This document shows positions 8,643-15,903 of a stretch of DNA of 64,000 bases, piece by piece. Each line of letters starts with the position of its first letter. The stretch's first letter is position 1. Below the pieces are notes generated by a model that saw nothing but the letters and a program-made list of their open reading frames with translations, had not been told where the DNA came from and made no database searches. The stretch comes from Anaerobacillus arseniciselenatis (GTDB lineage Bacteria; Bacillota; Bacilli; Bacillales; Anaerobacillaceae). Both the position numbers and the translations under genes were made by a program. Location: NCBI RefSeq assembly GCF_001865995.1, contig NZ_MLQQ01000001.1:248001-312000 (forward strand). The letters are read 5' to 3'.

Positions 8643-8993
8643 ATGGATTTATTCGTAAATGGGAGAAATAGGAATGGATGTACGGTAAAAATAAAGAAAT
8701 ATAATACATTTTTTACTCGATTTAGGGGGTTAATGTTTCGAAGACAACCTTTAGAAAATGAAGGCATTTGGATCATCCCTTGTAATTCAATACATATGTT
8801 TTTTATGTTTATTTCGATCGACGTAGTTTTTATCGACAAAAATTTAAAAGTTGTTAAGGTATTTCCTAAAGTTAAGCCTTGGAAAGTTATTCCACCTGTA
8901 AAAGGGGCACATTCGGTACTCGAACTTCCTGTTGGTACAATTGAGCAACTACAATTAAAGAGTGGTGACAATATTGTTTTGAAGGAAACTTAA
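8643..8993 (+). CDS. DUF192 family protein
   Basis: A 116-residue protein with the DUF192 pattern: FRGLMFRR near residue 30, then GIWIIPCNSIHMFFMFISIDVVFID and LELPVGTI. Function unknown. The family has a small barrel fold and often occurs beside secretion or pilus genes. This copy has no signal peptide, unlike many members, so it is probably cytoplasmic. It is divergent from the tad operon, sharing the intergenic region with the c-di-GMP riboswitch. The ATG at 8643 follows GAGGTC. Confidence 0.85.
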   Translation: MDLFVNGRNRNGCTVKIKKYNTFFTRFRGLMFRRQPLENEGIWIIPCNSIHMFFMFISIDVVFIDKNLKVVKVFPKVKPWKVIPPVKGAHSVLELPVGTIEQLQLKSGDNIVLKET

Positions 8994-9007
8994 TATCCTC
9001 TAAAACA

Positions 9008-9039
9008 AAAAATACAAGACTCGCCGTTTAGCGAGCCTC
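9008..9039 (-). terminator. Probable terminator of the Cys-rich small gene
   Basis: On the minus strand, GGCTCGC-TAAACG-GCGAGTC forms a short GC-rich hairpin followed by a T-rich run. It is just beyond the stop of the 62-residue gene and may also stop the DUF192 transcript. Confidence 0.55.
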
Positions 9040-9046
9040 TATAAAG

Positions 9047-9235
9047 TTAACATTTAAAGCAAAGACAAGAAGGTGTTTCACAGCAATGGAAAGGAACACA
9101 ATCCTCGATCCCTCTTACATTTGTAAAATCTAGTTGGTATTTACGACTAATACAAACGGTACGGAAATCGAAGCTTCTCTCTACTTTCTTCTTGCGTTTC
9201 TTTCTTTTTTTGAAATCTTTTTCACAACACATCAT
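9047..9235 (-). CDS. Small basic, cysteine-rich protein
   Basis: A 62-residue protein with a very basic segment (KKRKKRKKK near 9-18) and nine cysteines, two at the N-terminus (MMCCEK) and a cluster at the end (CCETPSCLCFKC). GGGAAGGAGGG precedes the start, so it looks expressed, although it is short. No signal peptide. I do not recognise the family. The cysteine density suggests metal binding or cross-linking, for instance in the spore, but that is inference. It ends at its own terminator and is separated from the following gene by about 90 bases. Confidence 0.6.
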   Translation of the reverse strand: MMCCEKDFKKRKKRKKKVERSFDFRTVCISRKYQLDFTNVRGIEDCVPFHCCETPSCLCFKC

Positions 9236-9323
9236 ACAACCCTCCTTCCCTTACTATAAAATATGTGCAGGAATAGAGGGTGTATAAGCTTGTTCACCAA
9301 TTATCGCAAAAACCATCTATTAA

Positions 9324-10349
9324 CTATAAGATTCTTGTAAAATGCCCTCTTGCGATTTTGGCTATTTCTTCAGGTATCTTATATGAGAGTGGTTCCTGAT
9401 GTAACGCTTGAAAAAAATTAACATCACTCGTGTTAAGCTGCCCTATCGTTAATCGAGGAATTAGGCGTCCATGAATCGAAACCCCATCTGTCTCTTCATT
9501 AAAGTTTAAGATCATGTTAAAACTTGCTAAGCCTTGTTCGTCTAACGTAGAAAAAATCGCAGTTAAGCTCGTCGCAAAATCAAGCCAATCTTGTTCTTTA
9601 ATTTCAGCAATAGATGTGACTTTCGGTAAAACTACAATGTAATCATTATGACTCTTTGGGGCATACGCATGCATCCAAGCTACATTTCCTCTTTGCCCTA
9701 TCCAGCGCTCCCCTTGTTCTTTTTCAACTTCATATAAATAGTTGAAATAATCTTCACCTGTCTCATTTTTAAAAGCTTTTGTAAATACATTTGTCCTTGA
9801 TTGATAGTTGGTCGGCTCTTCAGACACAAGAATATGCATATGTGGATGAAGAATACTCCCACCAGACTCAGGTAAATAATTCCAATTGATAGAAGCAGAT
9901 TTCATTTGCTGATCTGTTGCCATCACTTTTTCAATATAGGTTTGCCCGACCATTAAAGCGTCTTTCACCATTGTTTTCGAAAATTCTTTCAGTCGTACGT
10001 AATGATCATCTGAAAAAATAACAACCCCATTATGTTTACTGTACGGAAAAAGGTTTGGAAATAATAGCGCTTCCCCCCTTGAAATACGTCCACTCTCTTC
10101 GATTTCTTTAGGTAGTACAGGAGTTAGTTTAAGGATATTTTCTGAACAAAAAGGACAATTTTGCCCACTAGTTTTTACAGCTTCCTTCGAATAATCAGGT
10201 GGTGATAATGTTAAACCAGGATCAAAAACTAGCCTTGAAGTTTCTTTTGTCAAAGGGTCAAAACGAATTTCTGTTTTTCTTTTAATCAAATTTCCATTTA
10301 CATCATAAAATTGAAACCATTCTTCTTTGTTATGAAATTCAACCTTCAT
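9324..10349 (-). CDS. HIT-superfamily protein related to galactose-1-phosphate uridylyltransferase
   Basis: A 341-residue protein of the GalT/HIT fold. It has a CPFC motif (Cys65, Cys68) that could bind zinc together with later residues, and the active-site strand HPHMH (His168, His170, His172). In true GalT the motif is HPHGQ, with Gln as third residue; here a third His is present, as in HIT hydrolases and Ap4A phosphorylase-type enzymes. The substrate is therefore uncertain, and no other Leloir genes are nearby. AAAGGAGCTGAGGG precedes the ATG. Confidence 0.75.
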   Translation of the reverse strand: MKVEFHNKEEWFQFYDVNGNLIKRKTEIRFDPLTKETSRLVFDPGLTLSPPDYSKEAVKTSGQNCPFCSENILKLTPVLPKEIEESGRISRGEALLFPNLFPYSKHNGVVIFSDDHYVRLKEFSKTMVKDALMVGQTYIEKVMATDQQMKSASINWNYLPESGGSILHPHMHILVSEEPTNYQSRTNVFTKAFKNETGEDYFNYLYEVEKEQGERWIGQRGNVAWMHAYAPKSHNDYIVVLPKVTSIAEIKEQDWLDFATSLTAIFSTLDEQGLASFNMILNFNEETDGVSIHGRLIPRLTIGQLNTSDVNFFQALHQEPLSYKIPEEIAKIARGHFTRIL

Positions 10350-10402
10350 ATCCCTCAGCTCCTTTTAAGAATCTCGTCCGTCACCCATTTAGAATGTAAA
10401 TT

Positions 10403-10476
10403 GGAGGAGGATTCTCTTTCACTTCGCTGTAAACTTCTATCGAATTTTAGAGGCTCGTGAAAGAAAATCCTCCTCC
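10403..10476 (+). repeat. Co-varying hairpin repeat, copy A
   Basis: Outer stem GGAGGAGGATT / AATCCTCCTCC closes around the conserved tip CTTCGCTGTAAACTTC ... TTTTAGAGGCTCG. A diverged CCAACTAACTACTAACC tail follows at about 10553-10569. Confidence 0.8.
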
Positions 10477-10572
10477 AAGTATTTTTACATACAAAATCTC
10501 CATGTCGGTACACCGTAACCATTTAATATGTAAAAGTCGGCCGAAGCTCTTTCCAACTAACTACTAACCGAG

Positions 10573-10683
10573 TGAATTTCATAATTACCTAAATTGAGCC
10601 ATATCAAACTATATGTAGTTGCGAACACATTATCGCAACTACATATAGTTACTTAATGGCGATAATATAAATTATGAAATTCA
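10573..10683 (+). repeat. Palindromic MITE-like element, copy 2
   Basis: Same 14-bp ends as copy 1. The inner arms are CTATATGTAGTTGCGA / TCGCAACTACATATAG, a sequence variant in which both arms changed together. Copy 8 has the same inner variant. Confidence 0.85.
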
Positions 10684-10750
10684 TTGACCAGCTTCTTAAT
10701 AAATACCTGTTTTAATATCACTTATTTTAAATATAACATCTCACTTCTGA

Positions 10751-10772
10751 TTAGTCAGTATATTCTGACTAA
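10751..10772. promoter_or_regulatory. 22-bp palindrome, possible operator
   Basis: TTAGTCAG-TATATT-CTGACTAA, two perfect 8-bp half sites. The size suits a TetR- or MarR-type dimer, but no such regulator gene is next to it; the histidine kinase gene starts 320 bp downstream. Confidence 0.3.
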
Positions 10773-10878
10773 TTAATTTACAAAAGGATCTTTTTTAAAG
10801 GTTATTTTCCAAAAGATCTTTGCTATTAGCTTTTTGGGTCGTATCCAAGCCATTGCTTGGCTCTTCACGCCTAGCGTG

Positions 10879-10915
10879 AAGCAACAAAGTTTACGAAAAC
10901 AGGCTTTTAAAAGCT
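10879..10915 (-). repeat. Short shared intergenic sequence (TTTTCGTAAA type), copy 1
   Basis: On the minus strand this reads AAAGCCTGTTTTCGTAAA followed by CTTTGTTGCTTC. A close relative is at 61953-61998 on the plus strand. It is preceded by two small hairpins (10845-10860 and 10864-10880). Confidence 0.5.
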
Positions 10916-11094
10916 TAATACGGCAGTTCACCCTTACTACTACTTGAAGAACTTTGTAATAGGTAGAAATTACTAAATCGATTTATGTTATATTTTTTTT
11001 ACAATAAATAGGAATAAAGGTACTATTAATATTTTATATAAATAATAGTATTATCTTAAGGATGGATTTTTAAGGAAGTTGGTGAATCTACACA

Positions 11095-12108
11095 TTGGAA
11101 TCTACTAAATATAATTTAGAAATTAATAAAATCCTTAACGACATATCTGACGGGTGCTATATTTTAAATAAAGATTGGCAGTTTATCTTTATAAACGATG
11201 CCGCTATTACTAGCTTTAATAAATCTAAGGAAGAACTTCTTAACAAAGTGATCTGGGAAACACTACCTAAGTACAAAGGTACAAAATTATTACCTATGTG
11301 CCTAAAGGCATATGAAGAGAATAAAAAACAAACACTAGTTTTGAGATGTGAACAACAGTTTAAAAAAATGCAAATTCACCCTACTAAACTAGGGGTATTA
11401 ATAATCTTTCAAACATCTACCGATAATAAAAAAGTGGAAAATGAAACAGCGTATATAGAGCGGTTAAAAACGATCGGTGAAATGGCCGCTGGAGTAGCTC
11501 ACGAAATAAGGAACCCAATGACTACTGTTAAAGGGTTTTTACAACTTTTAGCTCAGGATAAAAACGAACAAAAAAACCATCATATTTTCAAATTAATGGT
11601 CGAAGAATTAGATCGGGCCAACGAAATTATTACTGAATTTCTAGATTTGTCAAAAAACAAACCATCGATCGCTCAAGTTACAAATATAAATTCAATCATA
11701 AAGTCACTATTGCCTTTACTAGAAACAAGAGCATTGAAGGAAAACAAACTGATTTTGCCTAATTTATCCGACACCGTTGACTTATCTATAAATAGAAACG
11801 AAGTACGTCAGTTACTGCTGAATATGGTTAATAATGCCCTCGAAGCTATGACTGATAATGGTGTTTGTTATATTGAAACTTTTACTGATAAGTATGAGAA
11901 TGTTTGCTTAGTTATTAAGGACGAAGGAAATGGTATTTGTCCTAGTATAACAAAAAAACTAGGTACACCATTTGTTAGTACAAAAGAATCTGGGACTGGA
12001 CTCGGTATGTCCATTTGTTATTCTATCGCTGAACGTAATAATGCTACTATTGATTTTACGACGGGGTCAAAAGGGACAACTTTTACGATATGTTTTAAAA
12101 GTAAATGA
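11095..12108 (+). CDS. PAS-domain sensor histidine kinase (sporulation kinase type)
   Basis: A 337-residue soluble kinase. A PAS domain spans about 10-115. The dimerisation/phospho-acceptor domain has His136 in AAGVAHEIRNPMTTVKGF, the wording typical of Bacillus KinA/KinB-type kinases. The ATPase domain shows the N box (NMVNNALEAM, about 241-250), the G1 box DEGNGI and the G2 box GTGLGM. No membrane segment and no adjacent response regulator, again like the orphan sporulation kinases. The start is uncertain: TTG at 11095 is the best candidate, with GGTG ten bases upstream. Confidence 0.85.
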   Translation: MESTKYNLEINKILNDISDGCYILNKDWQFIFINDAAITSFNKSKEELLNKVIWETLPKYKGTKLLPMCLKAYEENKKQTLVLRCEQQFKKMQIHPTKLGVLIIFQTSTDNKKVENETAYIERLKTIGEMAAGVAHEIRNPMTTVKGFLQLLAQDKNEQKNHHIFKLMVEELDRANEIITEFLDLSKNKPSIAQVTNINSIIKSLLPLLETRALKENKLILPNLSDTVDLSINRNEVRQLLLNMVNNALEAMTDNGVCYIETFTDKYENVCLVIKDEGNGICPSITKKLGTPFVSTKESGTGLGMSICYSIAERNNATIDFTTGSKGTTFTICFKSK

Positions 12109-12165
12109 AAACTTCTAACCACATAAAAACACTCATGACGATAACAGTCACCATCAAAAATATAA

Positions 12166-12241
12166 ATGCCGGCCGAATTCTCTCGCTTCGCTTTAAACTT
12201 CTATCGAATTTTAGAGGCTCACTCGAGATTTCGGCCGACAT
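12166..12241 (+). repeat. Co-varying hairpin repeat, copy B
   Basis: Outer stem ATGCCGGCCGAATTCTC / GAGATTTCGGCCGACAT around the conserved tip. The downstream tail continues to about 12352 and ends TCCAACTAACCAACTAC, which contains the stop codon of the next gene. Confidence 0.85.
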
Positions 12242-12345
12242 TTTTCATACAAAGCATCAATACGGCATCCCGCCACTATATAATATATTTAAAAGTCTGA
12301 TGTTTTCCTTCCAACTTTCGACTTTCCAACATACCATCTGTCCAA

Positions 12346-13287
12346 CTAACCAACTACTTTAGATAATTGATGTCCTAAATGTTTAGCTAATTCTAGCATT
12401 CCATATTTGTTTGCCACTGCCTCTGCTTCTGGGTTGTAATTTGTATTTGTATTAACATCATACGTAAAGATGTCCCCGCTCTCGTTTCGAATGAATTCAA
12501 TTCCGGCAACTTGGATATCATTGGCTTTTAAAAATTGTTCATACTTACTAATAATAGGGTCATGAAAATGAACATCAATTTGAAACTTCGGTTTTTGTTC
12601 TTTTTCTTCACCAGCTGGACAAAATAAATCGCCAATTTGACAAGCTTCTGCTGGACATAGTTCAAAACCACCTGATGTATCTACGTTGACTGCATAAAGA
12701 AATTTACCGCCAATAAATTCACATCTAGTAATCACCGGTTCGGGCGCTAGAATATATTGTTGGATTAAAGTTATACCGTCGACTGGCTCTTCAAAATTGT
12801 CACTGTATACATACTCTTTCAAACTATTAACAGTGTGAAATAATTGCACACCTAACCCTTTCCCAGCACGATTATGTTTTGTAATAAATGACTGACCTTC
12901 AAATTGCTTTGCAGCTTCAACCAATTGCTTTTTCCCTACTGTTGCAATCGTTTTTGGTGTTTTTATTCCTTCTAAATTCAAAGCCATGTATTGACTGACC
13001 TTACTAAGTTCTAGTTGCAAGGCACGATTTCCATTTAATACCTTCCGACCATGTCGTTCTAGCCATGATAGGACAGCAGCTGTAAATTCTGGCGCAAAAC
13101 GATTTCCTCTCGTATGCGATGAAGCGCTCATACGATTATAGAAAACACCTTCAGGTGGGATTGAACTTAAATCGATTTCTCCTTCAGCTAAATTCCATTC
13201 TTCGTACGGTAGTTCTAATTCATTTAACCTTTTTGTTAAGTGATTTGTCCATTCTTCATTTTCATGTATAACATAAATTTTTTCCAT
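12346..13287 (-). CDS. ATP-grasp ligase-like protein (RimK-related)
   Basis: A 313-residue ATP-grasp protein. The middle carries the nucleotide-binding lysines (FITKHNRAGKGLGVQLF), and the C-terminal part has the metal-binding acidic/Asn set (GIEFIRNESG, then YDVNTNTNYNPEAEA). The N-terminus contains VFYNRMSASSHTRGN, seen in RimK-like proteins annotated as alpha-L-glutamate ligases. The substrate is unknown. ATG 13287 was chosen, with GGGGGAAA five bases before it; a TTG sits one codon upstream. The stop codon lies within the tail of hairpin repeat B, so the C-terminal VVG is repeat-encoded. It follows the DUF4395 gene by 20 bases, probably as one transcript. Confidence 0.8.
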   Translation of the reverse strand: MEKIYVIHENEEWTNHLTKRLNELELPYEEWNLAEGEIDLSSIPPEGVFYNRMSASSHTRGNRFAPEFTAAVLSWLERHGRKVLNGNRALQLELSKVSQYMALNLEGIKTPKTIATVGKKQLVEAAKQFEGQSFITKHNRAGKGLGVQLFHTVNSLKEYVYSDNFEEPVDGITLIQQYILAPEPVITRCEFIGGKFLYAVNVDTSGGFELCPAEACQIGDLFCPAGEEKEQKPKFQIDVHFHDPIISKYEQFLKANDIQVAGIEFIRNESGDIFTYDVNTNTNYNPEAEAVANKYGMLELAKHLGHQLSKVVG

Positions 13288-13307
13288 CAATATTTCCCCC
13301 GATTAAG

Positions 13308-13721
13308 TTATTTGCTTAATTTATATTTAAGTTTTTTAAATTGAAAATATAAAACACACCCAATACAAAAACCTAAAAGTGCTATTGTAGCAGCTAAAGT
13401 TACCATTGCAACAAAAATCCAAGCGATCCAACTACCAATCACAAAATAAATAACAATAGCAACCGTTAATAGTGCCGCTGCAATCGTTTGATTAAATTTT
13501 TGTAACTCGGCTGATTCTGTTTGTTGTCTGTCAGTATTCGAATAAATTCGCTTCGCCAAAATAAAAGCAATATTTGCTTTTGGTCCTATAAATAGTGGCA
13601 TAGTTACAAAAAGAAACGCTACTAATAGCAACATTCCACTTTGAAGCACGACGGCACTCAAAGTTAAAATTACTAATATTAATTGATTAGTACGTACATA
13701 CGAAATTGGAATTCCCTTCAT
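13308..13721 (-). CDS. DUF4395 membrane protein
   Basis: A 137-residue protein with four predicted membrane helices (about 14-30, 30-48, 85-105, 105-128) and the GFCIGC motif near the C-terminus that is typical of DUF4395. The paired cysteines in the last helix suggest redox or metal chemistry, but the function is unknown. It is the first gene of a likely two-gene unit with the ATP-grasp protein, which is 20 bases downstream. Confidence 0.75.
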   Translation of the reverse strand: MKGIPISYVRTNQLILVILTLSAVVLQSGMLLLVAFLFVTMPLFIGPKANIAFILAKRIYSNTDRQQTESAELQKFNQTIAAALLTVAIVIYFVIGSWIAWIFVAMVTLAATIALLGFCIGCVLYFQFKKLKYKLSK

Positions 13722-13987
13722 TGATAATAACCTCTTCTCTTCGCTGTTTCTTTTACACTACTATTACAATAGAGTATATCGGAATTTTTAATAAAACTCC
13801 ATTTTTACATAGTGAAGAAACTTTTTTGCCGAAACGGGTTGATTCAAACCGTATCTTCTAGTAAAATTTTTAACTGTGTTTGTGGGGAAATTTTTAAAAT
13901 AAGAACATATTTCTTGTTTTTTCATAAAGATAAAATATAAATTCCTCCCCCCTTAGTGGCTGAAAATGACAATAAGGAAGGAGAAAA

Positions 13988-14518
13988 ATGATGTTCCAAA
14001 AATCTGCTTTTGTTATTGATGAAAGAGAAAATAAAAATCCTGAAGAATTAAAAGAGGAAATCGAAGACCTAGAATTTCAAGTATTTCGTATGCAAGAAAA
14101 CCTAAAAGAAATCGCTAAAAAATGGCAAGTGATCGGTATTGAACAAACGAAAGAAAACAATTGGGTAATTATTTATGCTTCAGATGATGGTGACACGTGT
14201 AAAATAATGCTCAATGAATGCGATAGTGCATTTCGTGGGATGTGGGACTTCTCTATTCAAGCTCAATACGCTAATGAGAACACCATTCATATTGGCGATA
14301 TTAAAGGTCCCGAAAATAAAGGCTATGGCTCCATCTGTATGCACTACTTAAAAGAAGTGGCTAAAGAGCAAAACATTCAGTACATTACAGGAGATATCGC
14401 CAAACGAGACTGGGATCACAAAGAGCGCCTCGTTCACTTTTATAAAAAGCATAATTTTAAAGTAAATATCGATAAAGAATCTAAAAGTGGTGACATTGAG
14501 TGGAACCTCGTTTATTAA
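13988..14518 (+). CDS. GNAT-type N-acetyltransferase-like protein with coiled-coil N-terminus
   Basis: A 176-residue protein. Residues about 15-50 form a charged coiled coil (EELKEEIEDLEFQVFRMQEN). The C-terminal half looks like the end of a GNAT fold: GPENKGYGSICMHYLKEVA supplies the acetyl-CoA pyrophosphate loop, then HFYKKHNFKV, the usual last strands. The region before it is not a clear GNAT N-terminus. GGAAGGAG precedes the ATG codons at 13988 and 13991. The acceptor is unknown. The transcript may run to the terminator at 14867. Confidence 0.65.
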   Translation: MMFQKSAFVIDERENKNPEELKEEIEDLEFQVFRMQENLKEIAKKWQVIGIEQTKENNWVIIYASDDGDTCKIMLNECDSAFRGMWDFSIQAQYANENTIHIGDIKGPENKGYGSICMHYLKEVAKEQNIQYITGDIAKRDWDHKERLVHFYKKHNFKVNIDKESKSGDIEWNLVY

Positions 14519-14639
14519 AAGTTTGCTATTTCAAAACAAAAACGGTATAATAAAATTTATTGCTTATGAGCACTTAAAATTTTGGATTTTCACATTTCAC
14601 GTAAATGACGATTTATATAGGTATATAAATACTTTGGTT

Positions 14640-14866
14640 ATACTTTCTTTAAATTCTGATAGTGTAAAATTAAAACTAGTATCCTTAACGGATATCAAAT
14701 ATTTACGAGTAAAATCATCTGGCATCTTTAAACACTTAGCACCTTATTATAAGTGGCACGGCCAAGGAGCCGTAATGATAAAAGAGAGGTAGGGCTTTTG
14801 TTTTTTAAGGTTTTAAAGAGTGACACAGAGACATTATCGCGGCAAAAATTTTAAGTTCATATTATA
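14640..14866 (+). other. Possible structured leader or small RNA region
   Basis: Between the GNAT gene and a strong terminator. It contains a TTTAAATTCTGATAGTGTAAAA motif (split here: TTTAAATTCTGATAGTG then TAAAA) nearly identical to one just upstream of the glycine riboswitch at about 30818, then an ACGGC-CAAGGA-GCCGT hairpin (14759-14774) and a purine-rich AGAGAGGTAGGGCTTTTG. No gene follows in the same direction before 15904. It does not match a riboswitch class I know. Confidence 0.3.
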
Positions 14867-14907
14867 AGCTGAGCTAGGTTGTTTCCTAAGCTCAGCTTTT
14901 TTTATTT
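14867..14907 (+). terminator. Strong intrinsic terminator
   Basis: AAGCTGAGCTTAGG-type stem (AGCTGAGCT...AGG / CCT..AAGCTCAGCT) followed by TTTTTTTATTTTT on the plus strand, about 350 bases after the GNAT gene. Confidence 0.8.
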
Positions 14908-14952
14908 TTCATCTATATCAATAGTATTGCTCACCCATCCCCCCTTGCCCTT

Positions 14953-15039
14953 CTATATTAACACTTCGATTTCATAACCGTTTCCCTTAAGCACCGTCAA
15001 AATTTTGGCGACATGGTCTTTATTTTTTGCTTCTAACTT
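14953..15039 (-). pseudogene. Possible remnant of an ACT-type C-terminal domain
   Basis: On the minus strand, 28 codons ending in TAG read KLEAKNKDHVAKI, then LTVLKGNGYEIEVLI, which resembles the last strand-helix-strand of an ACT domain such as the tail of threonine dehydratase. A stop codon lies just upstream in frame, and nothing recognisable precedes it. A short chance similarity is possible. Confidence 0.25.
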
Positions 15040-15162
15040 GTATTAATAAGCCTATTTTTAGCTGATCATAGGAGTTTATACGAACTTTAAGTTTAATGTT
15101 TCATTCTCAACGATTTTTAACATAAAAGGAGGCCGCCATATAAGTGACAACCCCCAATCATA

Positions 15163-15504
15163 CTAATTGTTTTGTTTTTCACACTTTTTATGCTTATATT
15201 TTTCTTTATGCTTATCCCAATTTGGAACAAACCCATTCTCTTCAAGCTTGTTGTAATGTTGGTCAAACTTCGAAATGATTCTTTCGCCTTTTTCTTCACT
15301 TATAACCCCGAATTCCACATACTTATTAATCAATTCTTTTTTCTTTTCCATGATATCATTTACTAACCCCGATATTTCTTGTTTCTGTTCTTCCGTTAAT
15401 TCAACTTGATTTATGCCCTCATCTTCCATGTGCGCAAATGTATTTTGAACAGCCCCCATACTTAAAAGCATAACCACTGTCCAACTAATCACCATTTTTT
15501 TCAT
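15163..15504 (-). CDS. Secreted DUF2680 protein (YckD-like)
   Basis: A 113-residue protein with a Sec signal peptide (MKKMVISWTVVMLLSMGAV...TFAH, cleavage about residue 24) and a helical mature part: LTEEQKQEISGLVNDIMEKKKELI, then YVEFGVISEEKGERII, the DUF2680 pattern also seen in YckD. The tail is rich in Lys and His (KHKEKYKHKKCEK). Function unknown; predicted to be extracellular or in the wall space. AAGGAGTG precedes the ATG. Monocistronic by appearance. Confidence 0.75.
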   Translation of the reverse strand: MKKMVISWTVVMLLSMGAVQNTFAHMEDEGINQVELTEEQKQEISGLVNDIMEKKKELINKYVEFGVISEEKGERIISKFDQHYNKLEENGFVPNWDKHKEKYKHKKCEKQNN

Positions 15505-15611
15505 TTATATCACTCCTTAATTTATTTTCGGAGGTAGTATTTACTTAAACAGAGATTATTATCCATTTCAATTATGCAAGTATATACCTTTTTTACATAA
15601 GGCTACTTGAG

Positions 15612-15723
15612 TGAATTTCATAATTACCAAAATGAGCCACATCACGCAATATATAGTTTGCGAATGGTTTTGACGCAACTATATATTGATCTTAGTTGAG
15701 AGAATAATGGATGATGAAATTCA
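15612..15723 (+). repeat. Palindromic MITE-like element, copy 3
   Basis: Full-length copy with inner arms CAATATATAGTTTGCG / CGCAACTATATATTG, between the divergent DUF2680 gene and the 281-residue gene. TTGA flanks both ends, which may or may not be a target duplication. Confidence 0.85.
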
Positions 15724-15903
15724 TTGACTTATATAAAAAGTCGATGGTTTTGATATTTAAGGGAGCCTTCCATTTAGAAAATTACCATTTTTTCACCTTT
15801 TTATATGATACAATTTAAGTAATGAATGACCATATTTATAATTGATGGCGGCAGTCGGTCTACATCATAGTTCATAAAAAAATCTTTACGTCATGGAGGG
15901 CTT

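Larger units (their letters stand above)
10350..11094. other. Intergenic region with repeats and palindromes
   Basis: A 745-bp gap. It holds hairpin repeat A (10403-10476), MITE copy 2 (10573-10683), a 22-bp palindrome at 10751-10772 and a cluster of small hairpins at 10845-10880 ending in a sequence shared with 61953-61998. No convincing gene was seen. Confidence 0.7.

Noticed and set aside
8643-8993. DUF192 gene considered part of the Tad system
   Set aside because: It is divergent and outside the riboswitch-controlled transcript; only proximity supports a link.
9047-9235. Cys-rich small protein considered as a lanthipeptide or bacteriocin precursor
   Set aside because: No leader cleavage motif, few Ser/Thr next to the cysteines and no modification or transport genes nearby.
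12105-12362. Open frame of 85 codons after the histidine kinase
   Set aside because: It runs through hairpin repeat B and its tail and has no ribosome binding site; the repeat explains the sequence.
14487-14792. Open frame of 101 codons after the GNAT gene
   Set aside because: It overlaps the GNAT end, has no ribosome binding site and crosses a hairpin-rich region that looks like RNA.
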